Shown: positions 38,228 to 48,285 of the stretch, one piece after another | Layout: each line of letters opens with the position of its first letter | How positions within the stretch are numbered: the first letter of the stretch is position 1 | NCBI RefSeq assembly: GCF_003336705.1 | Contig: NZ_QMDL01000002.1 | Span: forward strand, 543,262-607,261 | DNA: 64,000 bases | Reading direction: 5' to 3' | Source of the DNA: Marinobacter litoralis | GTDB lineage: Bacteria > Pseudomonadota > Gammaproteobacteria > Pseudomonadales > Oleiphilaceae | Program-made: the position numbers and the translations under genes | Notes under the pieces: generated by a model | The model's input: only the letters and a program-made list of their open reading frames with translations | The model's database searches: none | Told to the model about the DNA's origin: nothing

Positions 38228-38467
38228 ATGCTGGCGGTTTATATCATTCTGATGTTGTGCACCATGGGGCCGGTTGTTGCTATGCAGGCGGGCGTGGATC
38301 CGGGGATTTTGGTTTGGATGGTGTTTGGTTTGGTGTTGGTGAAGGCGGTGCTGCTGGTGGATCACTTTATGGAGATGAAGCATTCTCCTTGGGGGTGGAG
38401 GCTGGCTTCCCAGGGGTGGGCTGTTGTTGTGGTGGCGGTTTTGGCTGGGATTCATTTGGCGAGTTGA
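38228..38467 (+). CDS. norF: NorF-like small membrane protein (COX subunit IV-like)
   Basis: A 79-residue protein with three hydrophobic segments. It has the pattern VWMVFGLVLVKAVLLVDHFMEM, seen in NorF and prokaryotic COX subunit IV proteins. It follows norE by 12 bases. Nearly every codon ends in G or T, far beyond norB or norD in the same operon. The hairpin repeat begins 14 bases after the stop. Confidence 0.85.
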   Translation: MLAVYIILMLCTMGPVVAMQAGVDPGILVWMVFGLVLVKAVLLVDHFMEMKHSPWGWRLASQGWAVVVVAVLAGIHLAS

Positions 38468-38480
38468 TTTTTTGGAGTTA

Positions 38481-38593
38481 GGCGGGAGTGGAGTAGTCGA
38501 TCCAAAAACCGCTCCTTCGGCACGTCCATGTGACGCTTCTGCTCCGCCATCCATGGCTGCGCACATTTTTGGATCGACTACTCCACTCCCGCC
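38481..38593 (+). repeat. Hairpin repeat copy 2 (28-bp perfect arms)
   Basis: 28-base arms pair perfectly (38481-38508 with 38566-38593) around a 57-base core that differs from copy 1 at three positions. Only the inner TCCAAAAA of the arms resembles copy 1; the outer ~20 bases are unrelated. Same orientation as copy 1. It lies between convergent norF and the small membrane gene, where it may also terminate transcription in both directions. Confidence 0.92.
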
Positions 38594-38622
38594 CTCTGAC
38601 CTTCAAGTTCGGTTCTGCAAAA

Positions 38623-38997
38623 TCACAAAAGCCGCCGAGGAAAATACGGCGGCTTATTCCCAATAGCCTGCGCCAAGGCAATCATGCCCCACAGCACGAA
38701 CGATGTGTGCAAAACGATGGCCCACACGATGGCGAAGGTCCAGAAGTTACCGGTGTTGCCGAACATCATCCAGGATATGCCCACACCTGAACCGATCAAT
38801 ATCGCGCCGAGGATGGACATATAAACGGCTGCTTTGCTGTGGGCTTGCCGTAACGGGCTGGCGTCTGCTGATTTCAGCATGATGGTCAGCAGAACCACAA
38901 AGCCGATGATCGGCAGGGCCAGTAAGTTCAGTAAGTACCACGCGACCGGAGCAATGGCTCCGGGGGATTCACTCTTCCGACTGCCCGAATAAGGCAT
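38623..38997 (-). CDS. Hypothetical membrane protein after norQ
   Basis: A 124-residue protein with three to four spans (YLLNLLALPIIGFVVLL, YMSILGAILIGSGVGISWMM, WTFAIVWAIVLHTSFVLWGM). The ATG at 38997 lies inside norQ's last codons, behind a strong GGAGG six bases upstream, so translation is coupled. The family is not recognised. Its fixed linkage to norQ suggests a role in NorCB assembly. The last ~15 codons end mainly in G/T. Confidence 0.75.
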   Translation of the reverse strand: MPYSGSRKSESPGAIAPVAWYLLNLLALPIIGFVVLLTIMLKSADASPLRQAHSKAAVYMSILGAILIGSGVGISWMMFGNTGNFWTFAIVWAIVLHTSFVLWGMIALAQAIGNKPPYFPRRLL

Positions 38998-39751
38998 ACA
39001 CCACCTCCATGAGTGCATTTACAGTAACCGCGTCATCCGACAACGGTTCGATCATCGCAGCTCGACAGGCTTCCACAGGGGACATTCCTGAGTGCATCAG
39101 GTATGCCGTGTGGATCAGTAGCCGTGTTGAAGCCGCTTCTTCCAAATCGTGATCTTTGAGTTTCCGTAGAGAAGTCGCCAAATCCACCAGTTGCTTGGCC
39201 AAGGCACTGTCACATCCGGATTCTTTCTGCACAATCACTTGTTCTACTTCCGGCTCCGGGTAGTCGAAGCTCATAGACACAAAACGCTGCCGGGTGCTTG
39301 GTTTCATGCCTTTCAGAAGGCTCTGGTAACCCGGGTTGTATGACACTACCAACATAAAGCCGGGTGCGGCTTGCAGGAGTTCGCCGGTGCGTTCGATTGG
39401 GAGTTCTCTTCGGTCATCCGCCAGCGGGTGCAATACCACGGTGGTGTCTTTTCTCGCCTCCACCACTTCATCAAGGTAGCAGATGGCGCCTTCTCTGACC
39501 GCTCGGGTCAGTGGGCCATCTTGCCAATAGGTGCCTTCGGGGCCGATCAGGTGGCGGCCAACGAGGTCAGATGCGGTGAGGTCGTCGTGGCAGGCGACGG
39601 TATAAACCGGGCGCCCCAGCTGCTCGGCCATGTAGCGCACGAAACGGGTTTTACCGCATCCTGTCGGGCCTTTGATAAGCACGGGCAAGCTGTTTTCAGC
39701 GGCAGCACGGAACAGCTCTACTTCGTTTCCTGCTGGTTGGTAAAACGTCAT
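38969..39751 (-). CDS. norQ: NorQ (NirQ-like), MoxR-family AAA ATPase
   Basis: A 260-residue AAA+ ATPase with Walker A GPTGCGKT (about residues 28-35), Walker B ICYLDEV, sensor VSYNPGYQ and the second-region R finger in STRQRF. It pairs with NorD to activate NO reductase. The ATG at 39751 follows AAGGAA and matches the family start (MTFYQPAGNE); an earlier in-frame start adds 18 residues. It overlaps the next gene by 29 bases. Confidence 0.94.
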   Translation of the reverse strand: MTFYQPAGNEVELFRAAAENSLPVLIKGPTGCGKTRFVRYMAEQLGRPVYTVACHDDLTASDLVGRHLIGPEGTYWQDGPLTRAVREGAICYLDEVVEARKDTTVVLHPLADDRRELPIERTGELLQAAPGFMLVVSYNPGYQSLLKGMKPSTRQRFVSMSFDYPEPEVEQVIVQKESGCDSALAKQLVDLATSLRKLKDHDLEEAASTRLLIHTAYLMHSGMSPVEACRAAMIEPLSDDAVTVNALMEVVYALFGQSEE

Positions 39752-39768
39752 GGGTATGGTTCCTTGTT

Positions 39769-40509
39769 TCACTTGGATTGAGGCGCAACAAATCGGTACA
39801 CCCACTCCGGAAAAATTTGAAATGTCTGGCGGTCGTCTTCTCGCTCAAGGTTCGCCAATGCGGTCAAACAACGGTCAGTATCTGTATTCGCCTTTGTATG
39901 AAGGCGACCTGCATACCAGCCCGCACCTTCTACCGGCTGCCCCTGCCAGGTGATAACCAGTCCTTGCGATGCCACAAACGGCCGCACGAAACCCAGTTCG
40001 GAAACCGAGGCATGGGTGTTGTTATGCAGCAGTAATCCCAAGGCCGAACTGTAATCGGCGGTTTCGTACCGTTGGCCGGGGCCTGGCTCCACGCCTTTTT
40101 CCGCCAAGGCGGCCAACGCCAAACGGTTTCCTATCGGATCGGAGCCTGCAACCACCGACACGTCTCGCCCCCGTAACTCCGCCAAAGCTCGTACTCCGGC
40201 GGTCGCGCGGGTGACCCAGACAGGGGTCGGAGCTGTACTTTCTCGGTTAACCGCTAAAAGCAGAGGCTGCCCCACACCTTGGCCGCGGCTAAAGCTCAGA
40301 TGGCTGGGCGCGCCTTGGTCAAACACCAGCTCAGCCTGACAACCGTTTTCAGCTAGAAATCTTTCGAGCCGGTTCTTCGAAACCACCGTTGATCGAGCTT
40401 CGGTTTGCACCTTCAACTGCACTAGGCCACCGGCCTCTGCGGCTGGCACTGCCGCCAGCAGAGCCATGACGCACCCGGCCACCGGTTTCAGACTACAACC
40501 CCAGCGCAT
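39769..40509 (-). CDS. PhnD-like periplasmic protein within nirF-norQ
   Basis: A 246-residue exported protein. After a signal peptide (ALLAAVPAAEA) it has a periplasmic binding-protein fold of the phosphate/phosphonate (PhnD) type: LRGRDVSVVAGSDPIGNRLALAALAEKG, then SSALGLLLHNNTHASVSELGFVRPF and a C-terminal FQIFPEWVYRF. No permease or ATPase is nearby, so it is unlikely to be a simple transporter part. It could be a ligand carrier or sensor in heme d1 or NO-reductase assembly. The start overlaps nirF by 17 bases. Confidence 0.7.
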   Translation of the reverse strand: MRWGCSLKPVAGCVMALLAAVPAAEAGGLVQLKVQTEARSTVVSKNRLERFLAENGCQAELVFDQGAPSHLSFSRGQGVGQPLLLAVNRESTAPTPVWVTRATAGVRALAELRGRDVSVVAGSDPIGNRLALAALAEKGVEPGPGQRYETADYSSALGLLLHNNTHASVSELGFVRPFVASQGLVITWQGQPVEGAGWYAGRLHTKANTDTDRCLTALANLEREDDRQTFQIFPEWVYRFVAPQSK

Positions 40510-41695
40510 GAGCCCGGTTGGTAAAAAAGATTCCGCTGGGCTTCTGTGCCGGCAAAGTCGTCACTTCCTCTAAAGTCCGAGTGTTGTAAACGGTAATGCG
40601 ATTGCTATCCCGTGATGACACCCACACCTCTTCGCCGCGGGGGGTGAATTCCATGTGCAACACGGATTGACCCGGCTCCAGGGTTCGGATGATTTCGCGG
40701 CTCTGGGAATCAATAACCTGTACTACGTTGTTTTTCGGGTGTGCAAAGCTGACCCAGATCTGGCGGTTATCCGGGCTGGACATCACGAATACCGGCTGGC
40801 CCTGAACGGGAATGCGCTGCACCATGTTCCAGTCCTTCATATCTGCCACCAGCACTTCATGGCGACCTACAGCGGGCACAAAGGCCTGGCCATCCGCAAT
40901 CGCCCAGCCTTCCAAGTGCGGCATTTTGTATACCGGGAGGCGCTGTTCACCTTTGCCATAACCCGGAAGGATGGTTTTGGCGCCCTGCTCCGGGTGCCAC
41001 AAGTCCATCATCGACAGACCGTCTTCACCAAACAAGCCGGCAATGTAGTAGCGGCCATCGGGGGTAATCAGGGAATCGTAGGGTTCTTTACCGGCATCGA
41101 AGCGCGTGATTTCAGGCGGCGTTGCCATCATGTCCACGGTCCAGATTTCACCAGCTTCAAACAGGCTGAAAACAAAGTGGTTGCCAGGTGCATCCACCAG
41201 GCCAACGGTTTTGGATTGGTCTTGCTCACCCTGCGCATTAACGTAAGACGCGGGTATTTCCAACACGGTTTCGAGGGTTTCGCTATCGAAGATATTCACG
41301 CCGCCGGGCTCGTAATTGGACACAGCAACATAGCGCCCATCCTGAGAGATGGCGCCACCAATGCTGTTGCCCGACTGGATCACGCGGTTCGCGATTGTCA
41401 TGGTCAGCAAATCGACTTTGGTCAGCCCGCCATCACGACCAAAGACATAGCCATAACGAGCATCCCGGGAATACACCACCGAGGCGTGAGACAAGTCTCC
41501 CAAACCTTCCACACGCCCCAGTACATCGCGCTCGGTGTGATCGACCACCAGCACGGAACCGGTAGCCCGCTCGATGATCAGCCCCAGATCTCCGGTGCCT
41601 CGAAGCGGCAGAGGTTGCTGAGACTGCAGTGCCTGACAGCCGACTAACGCGGCCACGGCAATCATCATTACAATCCGGCACATTAACTTTGTCAT
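40493..41695 (-). CDS. nirF: NirF, heme d1 synthesis lipoprotein
   Basis: A 400-residue periplasmic beta-propeller related to the d1 domain of NirS. The lipobox is LVGC at about residues 17-20. Propeller repeats include VYSRDARYGYVFGRDGG, YVAVSNYEPGG, LITPDGRYYIAGLFGEDGL and EFTPRGEEVWVSS. NirF acts late in heme d1 formation. The ATG follows AAGGA and is preferred to a TTG two codons upstream. It follows nirC by 21 bases. Confidence 0.95.
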   Translation of the reverse strand: MTKLMCRIVMMIAVAALVGCQALQSQQPLPLRGTGDLGLIIERATGSVLVVDHTERDVLGRVEGLGDLSHASVVYSRDARYGYVFGRDGGLTKVDLLTMTIANRVIQSGNSIGGAISQDGRYVAVSNYEPGGVNIFDSETLETVLEIPASYVNAQGEQDQSKTVGLVDAPGNHFVFSLFEAGEIWTVDMMATPPEITRFDAGKEPYDSLITPDGRYYIAGLFGEDGLSMMDLWHPEQGAKTILPGYGKGEQRLPVYKMPHLEGWAIADGQAFVPAVGRHEVLVADMKDWNMVQRIPVQGQPVFVMSSPDNRQIWVSFAHPKNNVVQVIDSQSREIIRTLEPGQSVLHMEFTPRGEEVWVSSRDSNRITVYNTRTLEEVTTLPAQKPSGIFFTNRAHALGL

Positions 41696-41716
41696 GGTCA
41701 ATCCTTGCTCATTTAA

Positions 41717-42064
41717 TTAGCGGGTCTTTTCAAGCAGCGCGCCGGATTTCAGCTGGCGGCTAATCCACGCCATGTCGTCATCGGTCAGCAACGCTTTCCA
41801 GGGAGGCATGGCCGTTCCGGGCACACCTTCGCGAATAATCGCTTCGATCGCAGCCACTGGCAGCTGCTCGATATCGGAAGGTCGCAACGGCGGCCCCAGA
41901 CCACCTTTGAACGTTAACCCATGGCAAGAACCACAATCCTGAACAACAAAGTTACGAAGCTCGGCCTCCGTTTTCTTTTCTGCAGAATGGGCAAAAGCCG
42001 GCCATAGGGTCAGCACGACCATAAGCAGCAAATACCTGAACCTGTCACCCATCCTACGAGCCAT
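41717..42064 (-). CDS. nirC: NirC, small periplasmic cytochrome c
   Basis: A 115-residue single-heme cytochrome with a signal peptide and the heme motif CGSCH (in VVQDCGSCHGLTF). The distal methionine is in GTAMPPW. It may donate electrons during d1 assembly or to NirS. The ATG follows GGAGG. First gene of the minus-strand nirC-nirF-norQ unit, divergent from nirS. Confidence 0.93.
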   Translation of the reverse strand: MARRMGDRFRYLLLMVVLTLWPAFAHSAEKKTEAELRNFVVQDCGSCHGLTFKGGLGPPLRPSDIEQLPVAAIEAIIREGVPGTAMPPWKALLTDDDMAWISRQLKSGALLEKTR

Positions 42065-42120
42065 TCGAAAACCTCCGGGAACCTGCAACGGCATGCTGAA
42101 ACGCCTACCAAATCTCAGCC

Positions 42121-42134
42121 TTGATATTGCTTAA
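42121..42134. promoter_or_regulatory. Candidate Dnr-type box upstream of nirC
   Basis: TTGATATTGCTTAA keeps the perfect left half-site TTGAT, while its right half has two mismatches. It is centred 63 bases upstream of nirC, so nirC may have a promoter separate from nirS. Confidence 0.5.
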
Positions 42135-42166
42135 ATTCGGCAGAGGTAGCTAGTGATCTTTGGGCA

Positions 42167-42182
42167 TACCCATGGGGAGGTA
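42167..42182. promoter_or_regulatory. NarL/NarP 7-2-7 site between nirC and nirS
   Basis: TACCCAT-GG-GGAGGTA is an inverted heptamer pair with two-base spacing. The first heptamer fits TACYYMT exactly. A further heptamer AGAGGTA (TACCTCT on the minus strand) lies at 42142-42148. Confidence 0.68.
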
Positions 42183-42205
42183 CTCTCTTGCTTAACCAAA
42201 TTTTT

Positions 42206-42219
42206 CTGACATAAATCAA
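42206..42219 (+). promoter_or_regulatory. Dnr/Anr box upstream of nirS
   Basis: CTGACATAAATCAA has a perfect ATCAA half-site and a left half with two differences from TTGAT. It is centred about 68 bases before the nirS start, typical for NO-dependent nirS activation. Confidence 0.65.
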
Positions 42220-42238
42220 TGTCCATAAGTCGTAATAA

Positions 42239-44005
<1,767 letters not shown>

Positions 44006-44034
44006 TCCGGCTCCGGCCCGGAGGAGACAACCTG

Positions 44035-44499
44035 ATGAGACTGGACTCCGTAGACAAACAGTTGATCGATCACTACCAGCGCAATTTGCCGGTGTGTGAG
44101 CGCCCTTACCTGGAAATGGCCCGTAGCCTGGGCATTTCCGAGGACGAAGTGATCTGCCGCTTGGCCTCGCTCCAGGAGCACCAGGTTCTCAGCCGGGTTG
44201 GCCCGGTGTTTGAACACAGCCGGGCAGGCGCCAGCCTGCTGGCTGCCGTGGCTGCCGACCCCACCGAAATGGATACGGTTGCAGCCCGGATCAACGAAGC
44301 TCCCGGCGTAAATCACAATTACGCGCGGGAGCACCCATTCAATCTCTGGTTCGTGATGACCGCCCCGGATGAACACACTCTGGACGAACGGCTGGACGAG
44401 CTGGAGCAGCGTTTGAAGTTGCCCATACTCAGGCTTCCCATGGTTGAGGGCTATCACATCGACCTGGGCTTCGACATCGACTGGGACGCACTATCATGA
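44035..44499 (+). CDS. nirD: NirD, siroheme decarboxylase subunit
   Basis: A 154-residue AsnC/Lrp-fold protein of the heme d1 siroheme decarboxylase complex. The N-terminal HTH-like region (PYLEMARSLGISEDEVICRLASLQ) is followed by VLSRVGPVF and the conserved NHNYAREHPFNLWFV. It is one of four paralogues in the order D-L-G-H, assigned by position and by subtype residues. Overlaps nirL by four bases. Confidence 0.9.
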   Translation: MRLDSVDKQLIDHYQRNLPVCERPYLEMARSLGISEDEVICRLASLQEHQVLSRVGPVFEHSRAGASLLAAVAADPTEMDTVAARINEAPGVNHNYAREHPFNLWFVMTAPDEHTLDERLDELEQRLKLPILRLPMVEGYHIDLGFDIDWDALS

Positions 44500-45041
44500 C
44501 CACCCCAGCCCCACAGCCGAACCGCCAAACCGGCAATTTTCTGTTTAACACCGAAGCCTTCAGCGCCTGGGGGTTATTACGGCTCCGTCAGCATCTTGAA
44601 GAAGGCCTCCCGCTGACACCACGCCCCTATCTGGAACTGGCCAGGCGAACCGGCCTGACCGAACAACAGGTGCTGGGTGCGGTCGAACACTGGCAACAGC
44701 AAGGCCTGATCAAGCGTAACGGCCTGATCGTGAAACACCGCACCCTCGGCTATACCGCCAACGCCATGGTGGTGTGGGATGTTCCCGACGAAAACGTGAG
44801 CCAACTCGGAAAAACACTGGCCGCGGTTCCCTTCGTGACCTTGTGCTACCAGCGCCCCAGACGATTGCCCGACTGGCCCTACAACCTGTTCTGCATGATT
44901 CACGGTGTAAACCGGGAGCGTGTGTTGGGGCAGCTTGAGCAAATGATCGAAACACACGATCTGGCCGACATTCGCCATTCAGTGCTGTTCAGCAACAAAG
45001 CTTATCTTCAACGGGGAGGGCGCTATGTCAGCAATAGCTAA
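44496..45041 (+). CDS. nirL: NirL, siroheme decarboxylase subunit
   Basis: A 181-residue paralogue. PYLELARRTGLTEQQVLGAVEHWQ gives the HTH-like region, and TAMNAMVVWDVPDE-like sequence precedes the FVTLCYQRPRRLPDWPYNLFCMIHG motif of the L/H subtype. With NirD, NirG and NirH it removes acetate side chains of siroheme to give didecarboxysiroheme. It overlaps nirG by 17 bases. Confidence 0.88.
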   Translation: MTTPAPQPNRQTGNFLFNTEAFSAWGLLRLRQHLEEGLPLTPRPYLELARRTGLTEQQVLGAVEHWQQQGLIKRNGLIVKHRTLGYTANAMVVWDVPDENVSQLGKTLAAVPFVTLCYQRPRRLPDWPYNLFCMIHGVNRERVLGQLEQMIETHDLADIRHSVLFSNKAYLQRGGRYVSNS

Positions 45042-45525
45042 GCCATCCAACCGCGGGAACAGCTCAACCGAAATCCCCGAATTCACCGACACAGAACGCG
45101 CTGTTATCAATCGTCTGCAATACGGCCTGCCACTGACTCCGGCACCCTACCGGGATGTTGCGGAAGAACTCGGCATCAGCGAGCAAATGCTGTTAGACAC
45201 CCTAAAAGCACTATTAGCCAATGGCACTCTGACTCGATTCGGCCCGATGTTTCACGCCGGCGAAATGGGCGGTGGCCTGACTCTGGCCGCCATGCGCATT
45301 CCCTCAGAAGACTTTGAGCGAGTCACGGAACAAGTGAACAGCTTTCCGGAAGTGGCCCATAACTATCGCCGGGAACACGAACTGAATATGTGGTTCGTGC
45401 TGGCAACGGAAACACCCGATGGTATTGCCGACACCATTCAGCGTATCGAAGCGCTCACGGGCCACCCCGTTTACAACATGCCCAAGGAGCAAGAGTTTCA
45501 TGTCAACCTCCACTTTGAAGTCTGA
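45025..45525 (+). CDS. nirG: NirG, siroheme decarboxylase subunit
   Basis: A 166-residue paralogue of the D/G subtype. It has PYRDVAEELGISEQMLLDTLKAL, LTRFGPMFHAGEMGGGLTLAAM and AHNYRREHELNMWFVLAT, the last motif carrying the conserved histidine of the active site. It overlaps nirL and nirH, so the four genes form a coupled unit. Confidence 0.9.
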   Translation: MSAIAKPSNRGNSSTEIPEFTDTERAVINRLQYGLPLTPAPYRDVAEELGISEQMLLDTLKALLANGTLTRFGPMFHAGEMGGGLTLAAMRIPSEDFERVTEQVNSFPEVAHNYRREHELNMWFVLATETPDGIADTIQRIEALTGHPVYNMPKEQEFHVNLHFEV

Positions 45526-46024
45526 GCAGCGCCCCCTCACGCAGCAAGACCGCGAACTGATCATGGCCACACAAGAAGGATTGCCGCTGGTTCCAGACCC
45601 TTGGGGCGAACTCGGCCGCCAGCTCAATATGGCCCCCGAAGACGTGCTGGCCCGCTTTCAGGAAATGCAAAACAGCGGTGTAATCCGGCGCGTAGCTGCG
45701 GTGCCCGACCATTACAAACTGGGCTACCGCTACAACGGCATGACGGTTTGGGACGTGAACGATGAAGCCATCGCAGAAATGGGCCAGCAAGTCGGTGACC
45801 TGCCCTTCGTCAGCCACTGCTACCGACGCCCCCGCCACCTGCCCTATTGGAGCTTTAACCTGTTTGCCATGGTGCACGGCACCAGCCGCGAAGAGGTTGA
45901 AGAAAAAGCGCAACGGATAAAAGCGCTGCTGGGCGACACCTGTTCAGGCAACACCATTCTTTACAGCTCCGCGATCCTGAAAAAAACCGGATTACGGTTA
46001 AGAAAACAGCAACCTACCCCTTGA
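45500..46024 (+). CDS. nirH: NirH, siroheme decarboxylase subunit
   Basis: A 174-residue paralogue of the L/H subtype: LPLVPDPWGELGRQLNMAPE, VIRRVAAVPDHYKLGYRYNGM and VSHCYRRPRHLPYWSFNLFAMVHG. The ATG at 45500 lies within the nirG end and follows AAGGAG. An upstream in-frame methionine would extend into nirG and is not used here. nirJ follows after 120 bases. Confidence 0.9.
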   Translation: MSTSTLKSEQRPLTQQDRELIMATQEGLPLVPDPWGELGRQLNMAPEDVLARFQEMQNSGVIRRVAAVPDHYKLGYRYNGMTVWDVNDEAIAEMGQQVGDLPFVSHCYRRPRHLPYWSFNLFAMVHGTSREEVEEKAQRIKALLGDTCSGNTILYSSAILKKTGLRLRKQQPTP

Positions 46025-46144
46025 AGTACTCCATCAAAGGTATAGATACCACCGGCACCAGAGGGGATAGTGAACAGTATAGAGAGCCGCTAACGGCCAG
46101 CCCGGAGGGCCCGCAACGCCCCGCCTGATGAAAGAGAGAATTTT

Positions 46145-47344
46145 ATGTTCCGCATGACCCGTTACATCAAAACCCTGATGAACCCGACTCCGGTCCGCGC
46201 GATCCCTAAACCCAGCGGTCCGGTGGTAATCTGGAACCTGATCCGGCGCTGCAACCTGACCTGCAAACACTGCTATTCGATCTCCGCCGACATCGATTTC
46301 AAAGGCGAGTTAAGCACTCAGGAAGTCTACACCGTGATGGACGATCTCAAAGCCTACGGTGTGCCGGTTCTGATTCTGTCGGGCGGCGAACCTCTCATGC
46401 GACCGGACATTTTCGACATTTCCCACCGGGCAAAAGAAATGGGCTTTTACGTGGGGCTGTCCACCAACGGCACGCTGATCACCGAAGACAACATCGACAA
46501 GATCAAAGCCGTCGGTTACGACTACGTAGGCATCAGCATCGACGGCCTGGAAAAGACCCACGACGAATTCCGTCAGAAGAAAGGCGCTTTCCGGGAATCC
46601 ATGCACGCGGTTGCACTGTGCAAACAAGCGGGCATTAAAGTTGGCTTGCGCTTCACGCTGACACAAGACAACTACCCGGAGCTGCCAGCGATGCTGGAAA
46701 TGCTCGATGAACACGACATCGACAAATTCTACCTGTCGCACCTGAACTACTCCGGCCGCGGGGGCCGAAACCGCAAGCGCGATGCCTGGTACGACATGAC
46801 GCGCGACGCCATGACGCTGCTGTTCAACCACTGCCACAACGAACTTCAGCGCGGCATTGAGCGGGAGTACGTCACCGGCAACAACGATGCCGACGGCCCG
46901 TTCCTGATCGAGTGGGCGAAAGAGCATTACCCGGATCAGGTCGATGCACTGACCGAACGCCTGACCAATTGGGGCGGCAACTCTTCCGGCGTGAACATTT
47001 CCAACATCGACAATCTGGGCACCGTGCATCCCGACACCTTCTGGTGGGACTACAACCTCGGAAACGTTCGGGAAACGCCGTTCTCGGAAATCTGGTCCGA
47101 AACCAAAGACCCGTTAATGCAGGGTTTCCGCCAACACCCTCGCCCGGTCAAAGGCCGCTGCGCCGAGTGCAAGTTCCTGAACATCTGTAACGGCAACACC
47201 CGGGTTCGGGCTTACAACATCTCTCGCGATTTCTGGGAAGAAGACCCCGGCTGCTACCTCACCAACGAAGAAATTGGTGTTGTAGAAAGCATGCCAAGGC
47301 GGGTGGCTGCCGCAGCGATCGAAATCCCGGTCAATAACTTGTAA
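46145..47344 (+). CDS. nirJ: NirJ, radical-SAM enzyme of heme d1 synthesis
   Basis: A 399-residue radical-SAM protein. The N-terminal cluster is CNLTCKHCY (C-x3-C-x2-C), and GGEPLMRPD is the SAM-binding turn. The C-terminal SPASM-like cysteines are in [15 protein letters not shown] and PGCY. It replaces the two propionates of didecarboxysiroheme by oxo groups. The ATG follows AGAGAG. Confidence 0.95.
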   Translation: MFRMTRYIKTLMNPTPVRAIPKPSGPVVIWNLIRRCNLTCKHCYSISADIDFKGELSTQEVYTVMDDLKAYGVPVLILSGGEPLMRPDIFDISHRAKEMGFYVGLSTNGTLITEDNIDKIKAVGYDYVGISIDGLEKTHDEFRQKKGAFRESMHAVALCKQAGIKVGLRFTLTQDNYPELPAMLEMLDEHDIDKFYLSHLNYSGRGGRNRKRDAWYDMTRDAMTLLFNHCHNELQRGIEREYVTGNNDADGPFLIEWAKEHYPDQVDALTERLTNWGGNSSGVNISNIDNLGTVHPDTFWWDYNLGNVRETPFSEIWSETKDPLMQGFRQHPRPVKGRCAECKFLNICNGNTRVRAYNISRDFWEEDPGCYLTNEEIGVVESMPRRVAAAAIEIPVNNL

Positions 47345-47355
47345 GGAACGACACC

Positions 47356-48219
47356 ATGAACACAGCTCCACGACAAAAGTGCCTGGTGGAATTCCAACTG
47401 GCCGAACAACCCTTGCGCCCGGGAGAAGTCGCCATTGTTGGTGCCGGCCCCGGCGATCCCGGTCTGCTCACACTTAGAGCCCTGATGCTGATTCAGCAAG
47501 CCGATGCCATTGTTTACGACCGGCTCGTGTCACCCCAGATTATGGAGCTGGTGAAGCCCGGAGCAGAACGAATCCACGTTGGTAAAGCCAGCGGCTGTCA
47601 CTTTGTGCCACAAGACGAAACCAACGATTTACTCGTAAAGCTGGCCATCCAGCAGCGCCGCGTGGTTCGTCTGAAAGGAGGCGACCCGTACATCTTCGGG
47701 AGAGGCGGCGAAGAAGCCGAGTTTTTGGTGGAAAACGACATCGACTTCCTCGTGGTACCGGGCATTACCTCGGCGGCCGGATGCTCATCTTACTGCGGCA
47801 TCCCGCTGACTCACCGGGATTACGCCCAAAGCGTGACCTTTGTTACCGGCCACCGCAAAGCCGATCATGCCCTGGAGCTGAACTGGCAGGTTCTGGCCGC
47901 ACCGGGGCAAACCCGCGTGTTTTACATGGGGCTACACAACGCGCCCACCATCGTGCGTGAACTGACCGCTCATGGGCTTGACGGCAACTGTCCGGTTGCT
48001 CTGGTTGAGCGCGGCACCACCCCTCTTCAACACATGACAGTGACCACGCTGAACGACCTCGTGGACACCATTGATCGTGAAGATTTCCAACCGCCAACGC
48101 TGATTATTGTGGGTGAAGTGGTGCAGCTGGCAGAAAAACTCGCCCGCCCGGCGCAAGCTGGCTGGCACAGCGCACTGACCAACCGCACAGCAATAACTGG
48201 CAGCCGCTTACCTGCCTGA
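47356..48219 (+). CDS. nirE: NirE, uroporphyrinogen-III C-methyltransferase
   Basis: A 287-residue SUMT making precorrin-2 from uroporphyrinogen III for heme d1. It has the SAM-binding [38 protein letters not shown] and [20 protein letters not shown]. It is stand-alone, without the CysG dehydrogenase module, and its place between nirJ and nirN points to NirE rather than CobA. It lies 11 bases after nirJ. Confidence 0.93.
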   Translation: MNTAPRQKCLVEFQLAEQPLRPGEVAIVGAGPGDPGLLTLRALMLIQQADAIVYDRLVSPQIMELVKPGAERIHVGKASGCHFVPQDETNDLLVKLAIQQRRVVRLKGGDPYIFGRGGEEAEFLVENDIDFLVVPGITSAAGCSSYCGIPLTHRDYAQSVTFVTGHRKADHALELNWQVLAAPGQTRVFYMGLHNAPTIVRELTAHGLDGNCPVALVERGTTPLQHMTVTTLNDLVDTIDREDFQPPTLIIVGEVVQLAEKLARPAQAGWHSALTNRTAITGSRLPA

Positions 48220-48285
48220 AACCGACCTACATAGCCTGACCGGGAGCCTCTGCTGGTGATGTGTTATCAAACCCGAGCAAACCTG

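Noticed and set aside
40655..41647. 330-codon open frame antisense to nirF
   Set aside because: A shadow of nirF on the other strand; no family features.
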